From assembly GCF_008693185.1 (NCBI RefSeq), contig NZ_VXKN01000008.1, positions 1 to 64,000 on the forward strand: a stretch of DNA of 64,000 nt, given 5' to 3'. The translations under genes and the position numbers were made by a program. The notes beneath the pieces are model-generated. The model was not told the DNA's origin and did not search any database. It saw nothing but the letters and a program-made list of their open reading frames with translations. This DNA comes from Acinetobacter qingfengensis (GTDB taxonomy: Bacteria; Pseudomonadota; Gammaproteobacteria; Pseudomonadales; Moraxellaceae). Shown here piece by piece: positions 54,555 to 63,751 of this stretch. Positions within the stretch are counted from its first letter, which is position 1; the number at the start of each line of letters is the position of its first letter.

Positions 54555-55967
54555 TTACAATTGTCCGGGATAAGTAGGTTTTAAATATTTTAATCGCCGA
54601 AAGACCAGACTGGCCAGAACTGTCATTAACCCAAGCACCAGATAAGTCCATTGAAACGACCATAATGGCGCATGATGGATCCCAATTTTTTCAAAATAAT
54701 GTAATAGTACACCAACTAATGCCACACCCATACTCATACAACTATTCATCACCATGGACAGTAAACTGTTACCATTGGCTGCCTGTGCTGTATTTAAATC
54801 TTTTAAAGTTACGGTATTCATTGCTGTAAATTGCATGGAATTCACGCAGCCAAATAAAAAGAAATGTATGCTTTGCGTATAAACATTTGGATGCAGATGC
54901 AATGCAGCAAAACTCATAATGCCCACGCCTACCAGAACAGTGTTAATACTTAGAATTCGATAATATCCATATCTGGAAATCGCCTGAGTAGCAAAACGTT
55001 TAATCACAATCGATCCAAACACCAGCGGAATCATCATCAATCCTGCCTGAAATGGACTAAATCCTAATGCCAATTGTAGAGTCAATGGCAAAATAAACGG
55101 CATACTTGCACTACCCAAACGGGTTACGGCATTACCAATAATGCCAACCTTAAAGCGCACATTGCGAAATAGCTCAGGACGGAAAATTGCTCGGGAATCT
55201 CGTATGGCATGCCATACATAGATTACACCTGTCACAATACCTAAACTTAATACACCAAATACTTGCCATATCGACCATGTTCCCTGAGAAAAGCCTTCTA
55301 ATCCCAGTGTCAATGCCACCATACAGATGACCAATAAAATAAAACCCAGATAATCAAATGGTGGTAGATGCTCTAATCTGGCATTTGGCATATGCGTACA
55401 GGTAAAAATCAAACCCAGAATTCCAATCGGAACATTGATCAAAAAAATCCAGTGCCAACTGGCATATTCCACCATGAATCCGCCCAGTGTTGGACCAATC
55501 ATCGGACCAATTAATCCTGGAATACCAATAAACCCCATAGCTGCCAAAAATTGATTTCTTGGCAGAATTCTTAATAATGCCAATCGCGCGACAGGCAATA
55601 AAAATGCACCACCAATACCCTGGAATACTCGCCCGACAATTAGTTGATTATAAGTTTGGGCCAAAGCACAGCCTAAAGATGCCAGTGTAAAAATCACAAT
55701 TGCCAGTAGATAAACTGTTTTTATGCCAAAACGATCTGCAAGCCAGCCACTTACCGGAATAAGTGCAGCAACTGTAAGCACATAGGCAATGACAACATCA
55801 TGTGTTTGCATTGGGTCAACATGCAAACTGTAAGCAATCGCAGGTAATGCTGTATTTACAATGGTGGCATCAAGCGCCTGCATAAAAAAACCAAGTGCAG
55901 CCAACCACAGAATTACCCGATATTCAGGCGAAACTCTTTCCTCATGAACATTTGGTGCTGCATTCAT
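54555..55967 (-). CDS. MFS exporter of the DHA2 family (MdtD/EmrB-like)
   Basis: A 470-residue membrane protein with about 14 spans. ALDATIVNTALPAIAYSLH in span 1 is the DHA2 signature, followed by GWLADRFGIKTVY (motif A) and GRVFQGIGGAFLLPVARL (motif B). Drug export by proton antiport is the family role; the substrate is unknown. I chose the ATG at 55967; the frame runs 35 codons further but that part is not conserved-looking. It is divergent from a lipoprotein transglycosylase gene. Confidence 0.88.
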   Translation of the reverse strand: MNAAPNVHEERVSPEYRVILWLAALGFFMQALDATIVNTALPAIAYSLHVDPMQTHDVVIAYVLTVAALIPVSGWLADRFGIKTVYLLAIVIFTLASLGCALAQTYNQLIVGRVFQGIGGAFLLPVARLALLRILPRNQFLAAMGFIGIPGLIGPMIGPTLGGFMVEYASWHWIFLINVPIGILGLIFTCTHMPNARLEHLPPFDYLGFILLVICMVALTLGLEGFSQGTWSIWQVFGVLSLGIVTGVIYVWHAIRDSRAIFRPELFRNVRFKVGIIGNAVTRLGSASMPFILPLTLQLALGFSPFQAGLMMIPLVFGSIVIKRFATQAISRYGYYRILSINTVLVGVGIMSFAALHLHPNVYTQSIHFFLFGCVNSMQFTAMNTVTLKDLNTAQAANGNSLLSMVMNSCMSMGVALVGVLLHYFEKIGIHHAPLWSFQWTYLVLGLMTVLASLVFRRLKYLKPTYPGQL

Positions 55968-56144
55968 ATCATCACATTGGCTTTGGTGGGTAGCATAGTC
56001 TAACTTGATTAATTTCAACGCACTATTAGAGTTGTGTTGTTGAGTTTTGTAAATCACGCTATAGCAAAACATACAAAGCTTGCATTGATCGTGACAAATT
56101 GTGACACATAAAATCTAGCCACTCTTGCAGCAGCAACTTGTGAC

Positions 56145-56702
56145 ATGACTGGAGCGATCAATTTGCGTCATTTTTTTAATTATTTTGCTTTAGGGCTTGT
56201 ATTATTCAGCTTTGTTGGCTGCGCCAGTGTTGGAAATCCACATGACGCATTTCAACTACGTGCACAAAAACTTGCAACAGGTATCCATAAAGCCTATGCA
56301 GTGCCCAAAGATAAAGCTTCCCGCTTATCTCCCATTATTCTTCAAAATGCTGATGTCTATCGTATAGAACCCGAATTAATTGCAGCACTGATTCAACAGG
56401 AATCCAGCTACCGCAGTAATGCAATCTCCCCGATTGGTGCTATGGGGTTAACTCAGGTTGTACCACGCTTCTGGCAAAAAACCTGTCCGGGCGATCTTAT
56501 GGATGAAGTCATCAATATCCAGTGTGGTGCCATGATTTTATCATCTTACTTCAAGTCAGCAGGTTATGATTGGTTTAAAACACTAGGGTATTATAACGTT
56601 GGCCCAACAGGTTACGAGAACATTCCCTATTATCGTGATGCTGGCAATCGCTACGCAAAATCAGTATTCAAATATCAACAGCAGCTCAAAGAGCATTTTT
56701 AA
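56145..56702 (+). CDS. Lytic murein transglycosylase lipoprotein (SLT domain)
   Basis: The 185-residue precursor has a signal with FSFVGC (lipobox, Cys near residue 26) and a lysozyme-like SLT domain from about residue 60: ALIQQESSYRSNAISPIGAM, with catalytic Glu and the conserved GAMGLTQV. It should cut glycan strands at the outer membrane, giving anhydro-muramic ends. A TTG seven codons in, with GGAG eight bases before it, could be the true start, giving a typical short lipoprotein leader. A terminator follows. Confidence 0.88.
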   Translation: MTGAINLRHFFNYFALGLVLFSFVGCASVGNPHDAFQLRAQKLATGIHKAYAVPKDKASRLSPIILQNADVYRIEPELIAALIQQESSYRSNAISPIGAMGLTQVVPRFWQKTCPGDLMDEVINIQCGAMILSSYFKSAGYDWFKTLGYYNVGPTGYENIPYYRDAGNRYAKSVFKYQQQLKEHF

Positions 56703-56712
56703 ATGCGATAAG

Positions 56713-56740
56713 AAAAATCCAGCATAACTGCTGGATTTTT
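56713..56740. terminator. Bidirectional terminator between transglycosylase and LOG genes
   Basis: Perfect 12-bp arms (56713-56724 and 56729-56740) around a TAAC loop with T runs both ways, between convergent genes. It ends five bases before the LOG gene stop. Confidence 0.9.
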
Positions 56741-56744
56741 TCGA

Positions 56745-57353
56745 CTATACAGTAAATTCTTTCGGAGAGGTCAAATTATTGAGGACGTCCAAAATTTGTT
56801 GGGGTTGATCACACACCAAAATTTTTGCCCGATGATGCATGGGTAAAAAGCCTTCAGCAACAGCATGTTCAAGTTGTGCAACCAAATGATGATAAAATCC
56901 GTTCACATTATATAAAATCATTGGCTTCTGATGCTGATTGAGCTGCCCCCATGTGGCAATTTCCAGAATTTCTTCAAAGGTTCCCAAGCCTCCCGGTAAA
57001 GCAATAAATGCACTGGCACGTTCTGCCATCATGGCTTTACGGGTATGCATGTTTTCGACAATATGTAATTCGGTTAATTTATTATTGGCAATTTCATAAT
57101 CCAGCATAAATTCAGGAATGACACCGACGACTTCTCCACCATATTCCAATACCGTATCTGCCACCTTTCCCATCAAACCGATGCTGGCACCACCATAAAC
57201 TGCACCAAAACCCTGTTTTGCAATAGCCTTGGCCAAATCAATCGCTGCTTGCTGATAAACTGGACGATTTCCGACTCTTGAACCACAATATAAAGCGATC
57301 AGTTGTTGTGTTGCACCTGTCGATGCCTGAAAATGACCCAAAGTTTTTTCCAT
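56745..57353 (-). CDS. LOG/TIGR00730 family protein (cytokinin riboside phosphoribohydrolase-like)
   Basis: A 202-residue Rossmann protein with the hallmark PGGLGTFEEILE near residue 116 and YGGASIGLMGKVAD near residue 55. LOG proteins hydrolyse nucleoside 5'-monophosphates to free bases. The ATG at 57353 is chosen over an upstream TTG three codons earlier. Its role in bacteria of this group is not established. It is a single gene. Confidence 0.9.
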   Translation of the reverse strand: MEKTLGHFQASTGATQQLIALYCGSRVGNRPVYQQAAIDLAKAIAKQGFGAVYGGASIGLMGKVADTVLEYGGEVVGVIPEFMLDYEIANNKLTELHIVENMHTRKAMMAERASAFIALPGGLGTFEEILEIATWGQLNQHQKPMILYNVNGFYHHLVAQLEHAVAEGFLPMHHRAKILVCDQPQQILDVLNNLTSPKEFTV

Positions 57354-57362
57354 AGATATCAA

Positions 57363-57696
57363 TATCTCTTCTCTATATATCTTTGATTTTTAATTCCTGC
57401 TCAGTATATGCAACAAATATGACAATATGTAACCATGCGTTTAAAATTTTTCGTTGCAATTTTGTCTATGCGTTGTACAGCATTTACACGAAAAAAAGAT
57501 AAATTTTTAATGAATTTAGCAAAAATCTTGCATATACTCAGAACATCTTTCATTACATTTTAAACCTATATGAGTAGTCGATGTTGTCACTGGGATGACA
57601 CTTATTTTCATGTTTTAGAACAACTTAAAAATTTTCAATCTTTTAATATTCTATCCGGCATATTTGTCTATAACGTTGATTTGGAGGAGATCATTC
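57363..57696. promoter_or_regulatory. Leader region of the TerC/CorC-type gene
   Basis: 334 bases. TATACT at 57533-57538 could be a -10. A short TGTCA/TGACA hairpin lies near 57589-57604. Because many TerC genes have a manganese riboswitch (yybP-ykoY), I looked for its conserved bulges and did not find them. A clear GGAGGAG ribosome site precedes the ATG at 57697. Confidence 0.4.
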
Positions 57697-59262
57697 ATGT
57701 TATTTGAATGGATGTCTGACCCATCAGCTTGGGTAGGATTATTAACTTTAGTGGTGTTAGAAATTGTTCTAGGCATCGACAACCTTGTATTCATTGCAAT
57801 TCTTGCAGAAAAACTTCCTCCGGAACAACGCAACAAAGCTCGTTTGGTTGGATTAAGCTTAGCGCTGATCATGCGTTTGATTCTGCTGGCCTCGATTTCG
57901 TGGGTCATGACATTAACAGATGATTTATTCAGCGTATTTGGCATGGGTTTTTCAGGACGAGATCTCATTCTGATTCTCGGTGGTATCTTCCTGTTATTCA
58001 AAGCAACCATGGAAATTCATGAACGTGTTGCCGGGAAAGGTGAAGTTAAGGAAGAAAAAGTTGCTCATGCTGCATTTTGGGTAGTCATTGCACAAATTGT
58101 TGTGCTTGATGCCGTATTCTCATTGGATAGTGTCATTACCGCTGTTGGTATGGTGCCACATTTAACCGTCATGATGGTTGCTGTAGTGATTGCTATGGGT
58201 GTAATGTTACTGGCATCCAATCCACTGATGAATTTCGTCAATAAGCATCCAACCGTAGTTATTCTATGTTTGGCTTTCCTATTTATGATCGGCTTCTCTC
58301 TAGTGGTTGAAGGTTTTGGTTTCCATATTCCAAAAGGCTATTTGTATGCTGCCATTGGTTTTTCTGTGGGTATTGAAGCAATTCATCAGCTTACCCGCCG
58401 TAATCGTGAGAAATTGATTACCACAACTGATTTACGTTCACGAACTGCTTCTGCGGTATTGCGTATGCTTGGCGGCAAAACAGCTGAACATCATACCAGC
58501 GAACATTTATCTGAAACTGCAGATATTCTGGCGACCCAATCCTCAGTCAATGACGTCTTTTCTGAAGAAGAAAAAGATATGATTCATGGTGTATTAACTT
58601 TGGCTGATCGTCCGGTAAAATCCATCATGACACCACGCCCAGATCTAGAGTGGCTAGATATTGATGAGCATGAGGACATCAAGCATAAATTATTATCCAT
58701 TAGTCATTCACGTATTTTGATTGGTCGTGGTAGTCTGGATAATCTCGAAGGTGTTGCTATTACCCACAAAATCCTTAATCACTATCTGGAAACAGGTGAG
58801 ATTGATGTACATAGTAGCTTGCGTCAGCCTCTTGTGGTTCATGAGAATTTAAAAGTTCTAACATTAATGGAACAATTACGTAATGCACCAATGCAAATGG
58901 CTATTATTCTTAATGAATATGGCTCAATAGAAGGTATTGCAACACCAATTGACATTCTGGAGGCAATTGCAGGAGAGTTTCCAGATGAGGGTGAGCAACA
59001 ATCTCTTGACGCAGAGCAATCGCACGATGGTTCATGGCAATTAGACGGATCAAGTGATATTCGTCATGTATCGTTATTGATTGAAAAAGATCTGGTCGAT
59101 GATAATGATGAATATTCTACACTATCTGGTTATCTGCTTTGGCATCTTGGTCGTGTACCGCATGATGGTGAAAAAGTACTTGCTGATGGTTTTAGTTTTG
59201 AAATTCTAACCATGGATGGTCACAAAATCGATAAAGTACGAATTAGTAAATCCTCCGATTAA
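57697..59262 (+). CDS. TerC-type membrane protein with CBS and CorC_HlyC domains
   Basis: The 521-residue protein has an N-terminal TerC domain of about seven spans ([20 protein letters not shown] with the conserved Asp-Asn, and [17 protein letters not shown]), two CBS-type segments from about residue 300 ([33 protein letters not shown]) and a C-terminal CorC_HlyC domain. Similar E. coli proteins (YoaE, YegH) are of uncertain function, possibly metal ion export. The ATG at 57697 follows GGAGGAG. An upstream in-frame start is rejected. Confidence 0.9.
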   Translation: MLFEWMSDPSAWVGLLTLVVLEIVLGIDNLVFIAILAEKLPPEQRNKARLVGLSLALIMRLILLASISWVMTLTDDLFSVFGMGFSGRDLILILGGIFLLFKATMEIHERVAGKGEVKEEKVAHAAFWVVIAQIVVLDAVFSLDSVITAVGMVPHLTVMMVAVVIAMGVMLLASNPLMNFVNKHPTVVILCLAFLFMIGFSLVVEGFGFHIPKGYLYAAIGFSVGIEAIHQLTRRNREKLITTTDLRSRTASAVLRMLGGKTAEHHTSEHLSETADILATQSSVNDVFSEEEKDMIHGVLTLADRPVKSIMTPRPDLEWLDIDEHEDIKHKLLSISHSRILIGRGSLDNLEGVAITHKILNHYLETGEIDVHSSLRQPLVVHENLKVLTLMEQLRNAPMQMAIILNEYGSIEGIATPIDILEAIAGEFPDEGEQQSLDAEQSHDGSWQLDGSSDIRHVSLLIEKDLVDDNDEYSTLSGYLLWHLGRVPHDGEKVLADGFSFEILTMDGHKIDKVRISKSSD

Positions 59263-59288
59263 AACTAAGCTGAAATAAAAACTTTTAT

Positions 59289-59322
59289 AAAAAAACTGCC
59301 TCAATATGATGGCAGTTTTTTT
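59289..59322. terminator. Bidirectional terminator between TerC-type gene and def
   Basis: Perfect 12-bp arms (59289-59300 and 59311-59322) with a 10-base loop and long A and T ends, between convergent genes. Confidence 0.92.
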
Positions 59323-59331
59323 ATACTTATA

Positions 59332-59862
59332 TTAGCGTTTGACAGCAAGTTTCTCTTTCTGACGCTGGCGAACTACTTTTTCAACTTTTTCACGAGCACG
59401 TTGACGTTTAAGTGGAGATAAATAATCGACAAATAATTTACCATTTAAATGATCCATTTCATGCTGGATACACACTGCTAACAAGCCATCAGCATCAATT
59501 TCAATTTTTTCACCGTCAAGGTTCAATGCTTGAATTTTTACACGTGACGGACGCTCAACTTTATCGTATATTTGGGGTACCGATAAACAGCCTTCTTCAT
59601 AAGGTTGCGTTTCTTGCGTTAATGCAGTGATTTTGGGGTTAATGAATACCATAGGTTGATCTTTACTTTCTGACAAATCCATCACGATCAGTTGGATATG
59701 ATGATCAACTTGTGTTGCAGCCAAGCCAATACCCGGCGCAGCATACATGGTTTCTAACATGTCAGCAGCCAGTTGACGAATTTCATCATTGACCTGTTCT
59801 ACAGGTTTAGCGATGGTTCGCAGGCGTTGATCGGGAAAACTTAAAATAGGTAATAATGCCAT
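59332..59862 (-). CDS. def: Peptide deformylase
   Basis: It removes the formyl group from new proteins. The 176-residue protein has the three Def motifs: GIGLAATQ (about 46-53), EEGCLSVP (Cys metal ligand, about 93-100) and QHEMDHLNG (HExxH, about 135-143). The family's usual length is about 170 residues; the basic tail ([12 protein letters not shown]) is a common extension. It is divergent from the LysM gene. Here fmt does not follow, unlike in many genomes. Confidence 0.97.
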   Translation of the reverse strand: MALLPILSFPDQRLRTIAKPVEQVNDEIRQLAADMLETMYAAPGIGLAATQVDHHIQLIVMDLSESKDQPMVFINPKITALTQETQPYEEGCLSVPQIYDKVERPSRVKIQALNLDGEKIEIDADGLLAVCIQHEMDHLNGKLFVDYLSPLKRQRAREKVEKVVRQRQKEKLAVKR

Positions 59863-59928
59863 ACGGTCCTCTCATGATGCCTATGGTCAGGTAAAAACCT
59901 AAAAATTTGAATTTCTTAACCAAGGGGC

Positions 59929-59959
59929 GTTTGTAGCAGCACAATAGTATACTACAAAC
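59929..59959. promoter_or_regulatory. Inverted repeat in the def / LysM gene promoter region
   Basis: GTTTGTAG (59929-59936) and CTACAAAC (59952-59959) are perfect 8-bp arms 15 bases apart. A TATACT (59948-59953) overlaps the right arm, 27 bases before the ATG at 59980. Regulation of the divergent genes is possible; no binding protein is known. Confidence 0.4.
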
Positions 59960-59979
59960 ACGTTTTAGGGATTACGATA

Positions 59980-61125
59980 ATGACAAATGCGTTGCAACAT
60001 CAGGCAATCCGCAATAAACAGACATTTAAACAACATTTACTTGCTTTGGCAATGTGTGTTGGGCTTGGATTAGTGGGCGCTCAAAGTGTTTCTGCAAAAA
60101 ATATTAATCCACCGTCTTTACGTGCAGACGCACCGCATGTTTATGTGGTCAAAAAAGGCGATACCCTGTGGGACATCTCCGGACGATTTTTAAAAACACC
60201 TTGGCGCTGGCCTGAAATCTGGGCAAGCAACAAGCATGTGAAAAATCCTCACTGGATTTATCCTGGTGATCGTCTACTGCTCTGCTCACTCGCAGGCCAA
60301 CCCCTGATTGGTAAAGATGAAGGTGATGGCTGTGAAGGGATTATTCGCCGTGCCGGAAAAAGTAGCAATCTATCACCACAGGTTCGTATTGAATCCCTAA
60401 ACAATATGATACCGGTAATTGCACTGGAAGATATCCGAGTCTGGTTAGAGCGTAGCATTGTGATTTCGCCTGATAGCATCCAGAATTTGCCTTATGTATT
60501 GGGAATGAGTTCCAATCATGTTTTGGCTGCTGAGTCTGACCGGATTTATATTCGTGGTAATGGTTTACAAACCGGACAACGCTATGATATCTACCGTCAG
60601 GCTGAACCGTATACTTTCAATGATGCGAATGGTAAAAAATATGTGGCAGCCATTGAATTAACTCAAGTTGGTAGTGGCTTTGCCACTCAACAACAAGGGG
60701 ATATCACCACTTTTGAGCTAAGTAAAGTCTTTAATGGTGAAGTACGTAAAGGCGATCTGGTTTTACCGGTTTATGAATCCAATTTGCCAACTTTATTCTA
60801 TCCTGCACCTGCTGAAAATATCCGTACTGGTGGTACTGTAATCCGCGTCATGGGTTCTATCGGCACAGCGGCAAAACGTAGTACTGTAACAGTTGATCGT
60901 GGTACGCTGGATGGTGTGCAAGTAGGGCAAGTGTTTGCACTTGATGTGAAAGGTGAATTAACCACTGATCCAAAAACTGGGGAAAAAATCCAGTTACCTA
61001 ATCAACGAGCTGGTCATGCTTTAATCTTCAAAACTTTTGATCACATCAGTTATGCATACATTCTGGATAGCAGTTTACCTATCAAACTGGGTGCGCAATT
61101 GACCACACCATTATCTGAAGAATAA
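59980..61125 (+). CDS. LysM-domain envelope protein
   Basis: The 381-residue protein has a signal peptide (cut after QSVSA, about residue 40) and one LysM domain at about 53-103 (YVVKKGDTLWDISGRFLKTP, later WIYPGDRLLL), which binds peptidoglycan. The rest is beta-rich with no catalytic motif that I recognise. It lies 12 bases before dprA and is divergent from def, a neighbourhood conserved in gamma-proteobacteria. It may act as a structural or regulatory cell-wall protein. Confidence 0.85.
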   Translation: MTNALQHQAIRNKQTFKQHLLALAMCVGLGLVGAQSVSAKNINPPSLRADAPHVYVVKKGDTLWDISGRFLKTPWRWPEIWASNKHVKNPHWIYPGDRLLLCSLAGQPLIGKDEGDGCEGIIRRAGKSSNLSPQVRIESLNNMIPVIALEDIRVWLERSIVISPDSIQNLPYVLGMSSNHVLAAESDRIYIRGNGLQTGQRYDIYRQAEPYTFNDANGKKYVAAIELTQVGSGFATQQQGDITTFELSKVFNGEVRKGDLVLPVYESNLPTLFYPAPAENIRTGGTVIRVMGSIGTAAKRSTVTVDRGTLDGVQVGQVFALDVKGELTTDPKTGEKIQLPNQRAGHALIFKTFDHISYAYILDSSLPIKLGAQLTTPLSEE

Positions 61126-61137
61126 AAGGATTATGGA

Positions 61138-62298
61138 TTGATGCAACATATCACAGATCAGGTTAAGTCCCATATTGCATTGTGGTATGTTGTACAACAC
61201 TCGATCTCCAGTTATCACAAACTGATACAGCATTTTGGTGATGCTGTATCTGCCCTGTACCCATCTGCTTTACCAATCTGGCAACAACTGAAACTCCACC
61301 AAAATCACCTATCTCGCTTTGAACAATTTCACAGTGCAGCAGGCCAAACAGCTTTTAAACAATTACTTGATCAAATTCTGCAATGTTGTGACCACGTAAT
61401 TTTGCAACAAGATAACCATTATCCTCAGCAACTCAAACCATATTCGGATCGTCCACCAATTTTATTTATTCAGGGCAATATAGAATGTTTAAGTACCTCA
61501 CAAATTGCAATGGTCGGTAGTCGGCAACCCAGCCCACACGGTACACAGGTTGCTTATGATTTTGCCTATTATCTGGCAGAACAAAAATTTGTTGTCACCA
61601 GTGGGCTAGCACTAGGCATTGATGCCGCTGCACATCATGGCGCAATACAGTCCGGACGTAGTATTGCTGTAATAGGTACCGGACTTGATCAATGCTATCC
61701 CAAAGTCCATCAGCCTTTATGGCAAAACATCATTGCAACTGGTGGATGCATTGTGACCGAATTTTTACCTATCACCCCTCCTAGTAAGCGCAATTTCCCA
61801 CGTAGAAATCGACTCATTAGTGCTTTAAGTCTGGGAACATTGGTGGTTGAAGCTGGCCTGAATAGCGGCTCCCTAATTACCGCACAATTTGCAGCCGATC
61901 AGGGAAAACAGGTATTTGCCATCCCTGGACATATTTACAGTCAATACCATCAAGGTTGTCATCAACTGATTCGGGAAGGTGCCACACTGGTAGATCATCC
62001 ATCACAAGTCATTGAAGATTTATCCATGTTTCGTTCACCTGTATCTAATAATTCTTCAAATTCAAACAATATCACAGTACAAGCGAGCTTTGCCGATACC
62101 AATACAACACATCAGCTTCCAGATATTCCTGATCATTTACATCCTGTCTGGCAACATCTTGACTGGATTGGCCGTTCCATTGACGAGCTGGCCTTAAATT
62201 TAAATTACGACATCAGTACTCTAAGCGTGGCACTGATTGAGTTAGAATTACTCGGACTTTGTACTCAGCATGCCGGTCGCTATCTTCGCACCGCATAA
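61138..62298 (+). CDS. dprA: DprA, DNA-processing protein of natural transformation
   Basis: It binds incoming ssDNA and loads RecA. The 386-residue protein has the Rossmann core: MVGSRQPSPHGTQVAYDFA (about 130-148), TSGLALGIDAAAHHGAI with the family GLAxGID motif, and EFLPITPPSKRNFPRRNRLI, then GSLITAQFA. A winged-helix-like DML1 domain forms the C-terminus. tsaC follows after nine bases. Natural competence is common in Acinetobacter. Confidence 0.95.
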   Translation: MMQHITDQVKSHIALWYVVQHSISSYHKLIQHFGDAVSALYPSALPIWQQLKLHQNHLSRFEQFHSAAGQTAFKQLLDQILQCCDHVILQQDNHYPQQLKPYSDRPPILFIQGNIECLSTSQIAMVGSRQPSPHGTQVAYDFAYYLAEQKFVVTSGLALGIDAAAHHGAIQSGRSIAVIGTGLDQCYPKVHQPLWQNIIATGGCIVTEFLPITPPSKRNFPRRNRLISALSLGTLVVEAGLNSGSLITAQFAADQGKQVFAIPGHIYSQYHQGCHQLIREGATLVDHPSQVIEDLSMFRSPVSNNSSNSNNITVQASFADTNTTHQLPDIPDHLHPVWQHLDWIGRSIDELALNLNYDISTLSVALIELELLGLCTQHAGRYLRTA

Positions 62299-62307
62299 GG
62301 ACCATTC

Positions 62308-62877
62308 ATGAATAGTGTAGACCTTGATCAGGCCATTGCCTGTTTAAAGCAAGGTAATGTCTTGGCTTATCCCACTGAAGCAGTTTGGGGATTAGGCTGT
62401 GACCCAGCACAGCAACAAGCATTTGAAAAAATTCTAAAACTCAAACAACGCCCAATTGAAAAAGGCGTGATTTTACTCAGTGAATCTATTGCACGTATTG
62501 AACCGTTATTAAGCATCCTTGATCCAGATATACGTCAACAGGTCGTTGCTTCATGGCAAAATTCCAACGATCAGCAACGTGCAACCACATGGTTACTCCC
62601 CATTCAGCCTGCCATTCCCACATGGATTTATGGTAAACATGATCGTGTCGCTATTCGGGTGACACAGCATCCGTTATGCCAGCAATTGTGCGCAGCATTT
62701 GACGGTATGGTTGTATCTACCAGTGCCAATCCTGCAGGATCTACACCGGCAAAAACCGCACAACAAGTCGCAAATTATTTTTCTGGGCAAATCAGCATTT
62801 TATCTGGTAATTTAGGTCATAGTCCTGAACCTAGCCGTATTCTCGATGCGGTTACAGGTCAACTGATTCGTGCCTGA
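62308..62877 (+). CDS. tsaC: Threonylcarbamoyl-AMP synthase
   Basis: It makes threonylcarbamoyl adenylate for the t6A base of tRNA. The 189-residue protein is the short TsaC form of the Sua5/YrdC family: YPTEAVWGLGCDP near residue 21 and KLKQRPIEKGVIL near 45 form the nucleotide and threonine site, with STSANPAG near 138. It lacks the C-terminal Sua5 domain. It is in the same operon as dprA. Confidence 0.93.
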   Translation: MNSVDLDQAIACLKQGNVLAYPTEAVWGLGCDPAQQQAFEKILKLKQRPIEKGVILLSESIARIEPLLSILDPDIRQQVVASWQNSNDQQRATTWLLPIQPAIPTWIYGKHDRVAIRVTQHPLCQQLCAAFDGMVVSTSANPAGSTPAKTAQQVANYFSGQISILSGNLGHSPEPSRILDAVTGQLIRA

Positions 62878-62894
62878 CATAAAGAGTCATTGCT

Positions 62895-63503
62895 TTATTG
62901 CAAAAAAATATCCCAATGTTTTATTGCTTGGTCAACCACAGCCTGTAATTGTTGTGTTTCGGCACCATCTCGAGCCTGCAAGGTGAGTCCCTGTAACAAC
63001 GTACAATAAAAATCGACCATTAATTGTATAGGTGCATCATGAGGCAAATCCCCCTCGGTGATTCCCTGTTGCAGTCGTTTTAGCATCTGTGTTCTGGTAT
63101 TAAGGCGATAGTGCTGTACTGTATTTTGTATATCCTGATTTTCTACCGGACAGTTGATTGCCGCAGTAATGAACATACAACCTTTAGGTTTGTGCGCCAC
63201 ATTGAAATGTTTAATATTTTCATGCAAATAAATTTCTATGGCAATTTTTGCTGTTTTGGCCTGTTGAAAAATAACGGTAAATGAACAGGCCTCATGTGCA
63301 AGATAATATTCCAGACAGCGATAAAATAACTGAGTCTTATCACCAAAAGTACAATATAGACTTGGTGCAGTGATTCCCAAAGCCTGCGTTAAATCACTGA
63401 TAGATGTTGCTTCATAGCCATATTGCCAGAATAATAGCATGGCCTGTTCAAGTGCTTTTTGCTCATCAAAACACTTTGGGCGACCACGTTTGGCTTTTGT
63501 CAT
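62895..63503 (-). CDS. TetR/AcrR family transcriptional regulator
   Basis: A 202-residue repressor. The N-terminal helix-turn-helix is plain (ALEQAMLLFWQYGYEATSI, then LTQALGITAPSLYCTFGDK, residues about 13-60). The C-terminal ligand domain has CMFITAAINCP with cysteines (near residues 109-118), seen in the family that senses aldehydes or electrophiles. It is divergent from the MFS gene; two copies of one palindrome lie between them, most likely its own operators. It faces tsaC with an 18-base gap and no terminator. Confidence 0.92.
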   Translation of the reverse strand: MTKAKRGRPKCFDEQKALEQAMLLFWQYGYEATSISDLTQALGITAPSLYCTFGDKTQLFYRCLEYYLAHEACSFTVIFQQAKTAKIAIEIYLHENIKHFNVAHKPKGCMFITAAINCPVENQDIQNTVQHYRLNTRTQMLKRLQQGITEGDLPHDAPIQLMVDFYCTLLQGLTLQARDGAETQQLQAVVDQAIKHWDIFLQ

Positions 63504-63636
63504 TGTTCAACCTATTCCTATCTTGCAGTATAACAACATAACCAGACCTCATCCTCTGATAGAGAAATTCTCCTGACTGTCCTTCTTCACAAAGGGAAAT
63601 ATCAAAAATTTTGCAAAAAATCTGATCATCACAACC

Positions 63637-63662
63637 ATTTTTATAACATTCACTATAAAAAT
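63637..63662. promoter_or_regulatory. TetR-type operator, copy 1
   Basis: 9-bp perfect arms, ATTTTTATA (63637-63645) and TATAAAAAT (63654-63662), with an 8-base spacer ACATTCAC. It lies just upstream of the TTGACA at 63665. Confidence 0.7.
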
Positions 63663-63664
63663 AA

Positions 63665-63693
63665 TTGACAGCGTTAGCATAACATAATATTTT
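63665..63693 (+). promoter_or_regulatory. Promoter of the MFS transporter gene
   Basis: TTGACA at 63665-63670 and TATTTT at 63688-63693, spaced by 17 bases. It lies between the two operators, and the predicted transcription start falls within copy 2. Confidence 0.65.
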
Positions 63694-63713
63694 TATAGCG
63701 TTCGATATAAAAA
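63690..63713. promoter_or_regulatory. TetR-type operator, copy 2
   Basis: 8-bp perfect arms, TTTTTATA (63690-63697) and TATAAAAA (63706-63713), with an 8-base spacer GCGTTCGA. Arms are the same as in copy 1, and centre-to-centre distance is 52 bases. It overlaps the -10 box and start point, so binding would block transcription. Confidence 0.7.
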
Positions 63714-63751
63714 GAATGCACCATCACAATCATTTTACTTATAGGTAGATT

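Noticed and set aside
57363..57696. Manganese riboswitch (yybP-ykoY) before the TerC-type gene
   Set aside because: The conserved internal loops of that riboswitch were not seen. Only a short hairpin is present. A covariance-model search would settle it.
57651..58010. 119-codon minus-strand frame opposite the TerC-type gene
   Set aside because: It lies entirely across the leader and start of a well supported gene with a clear ribosome site, and its product has no family features.
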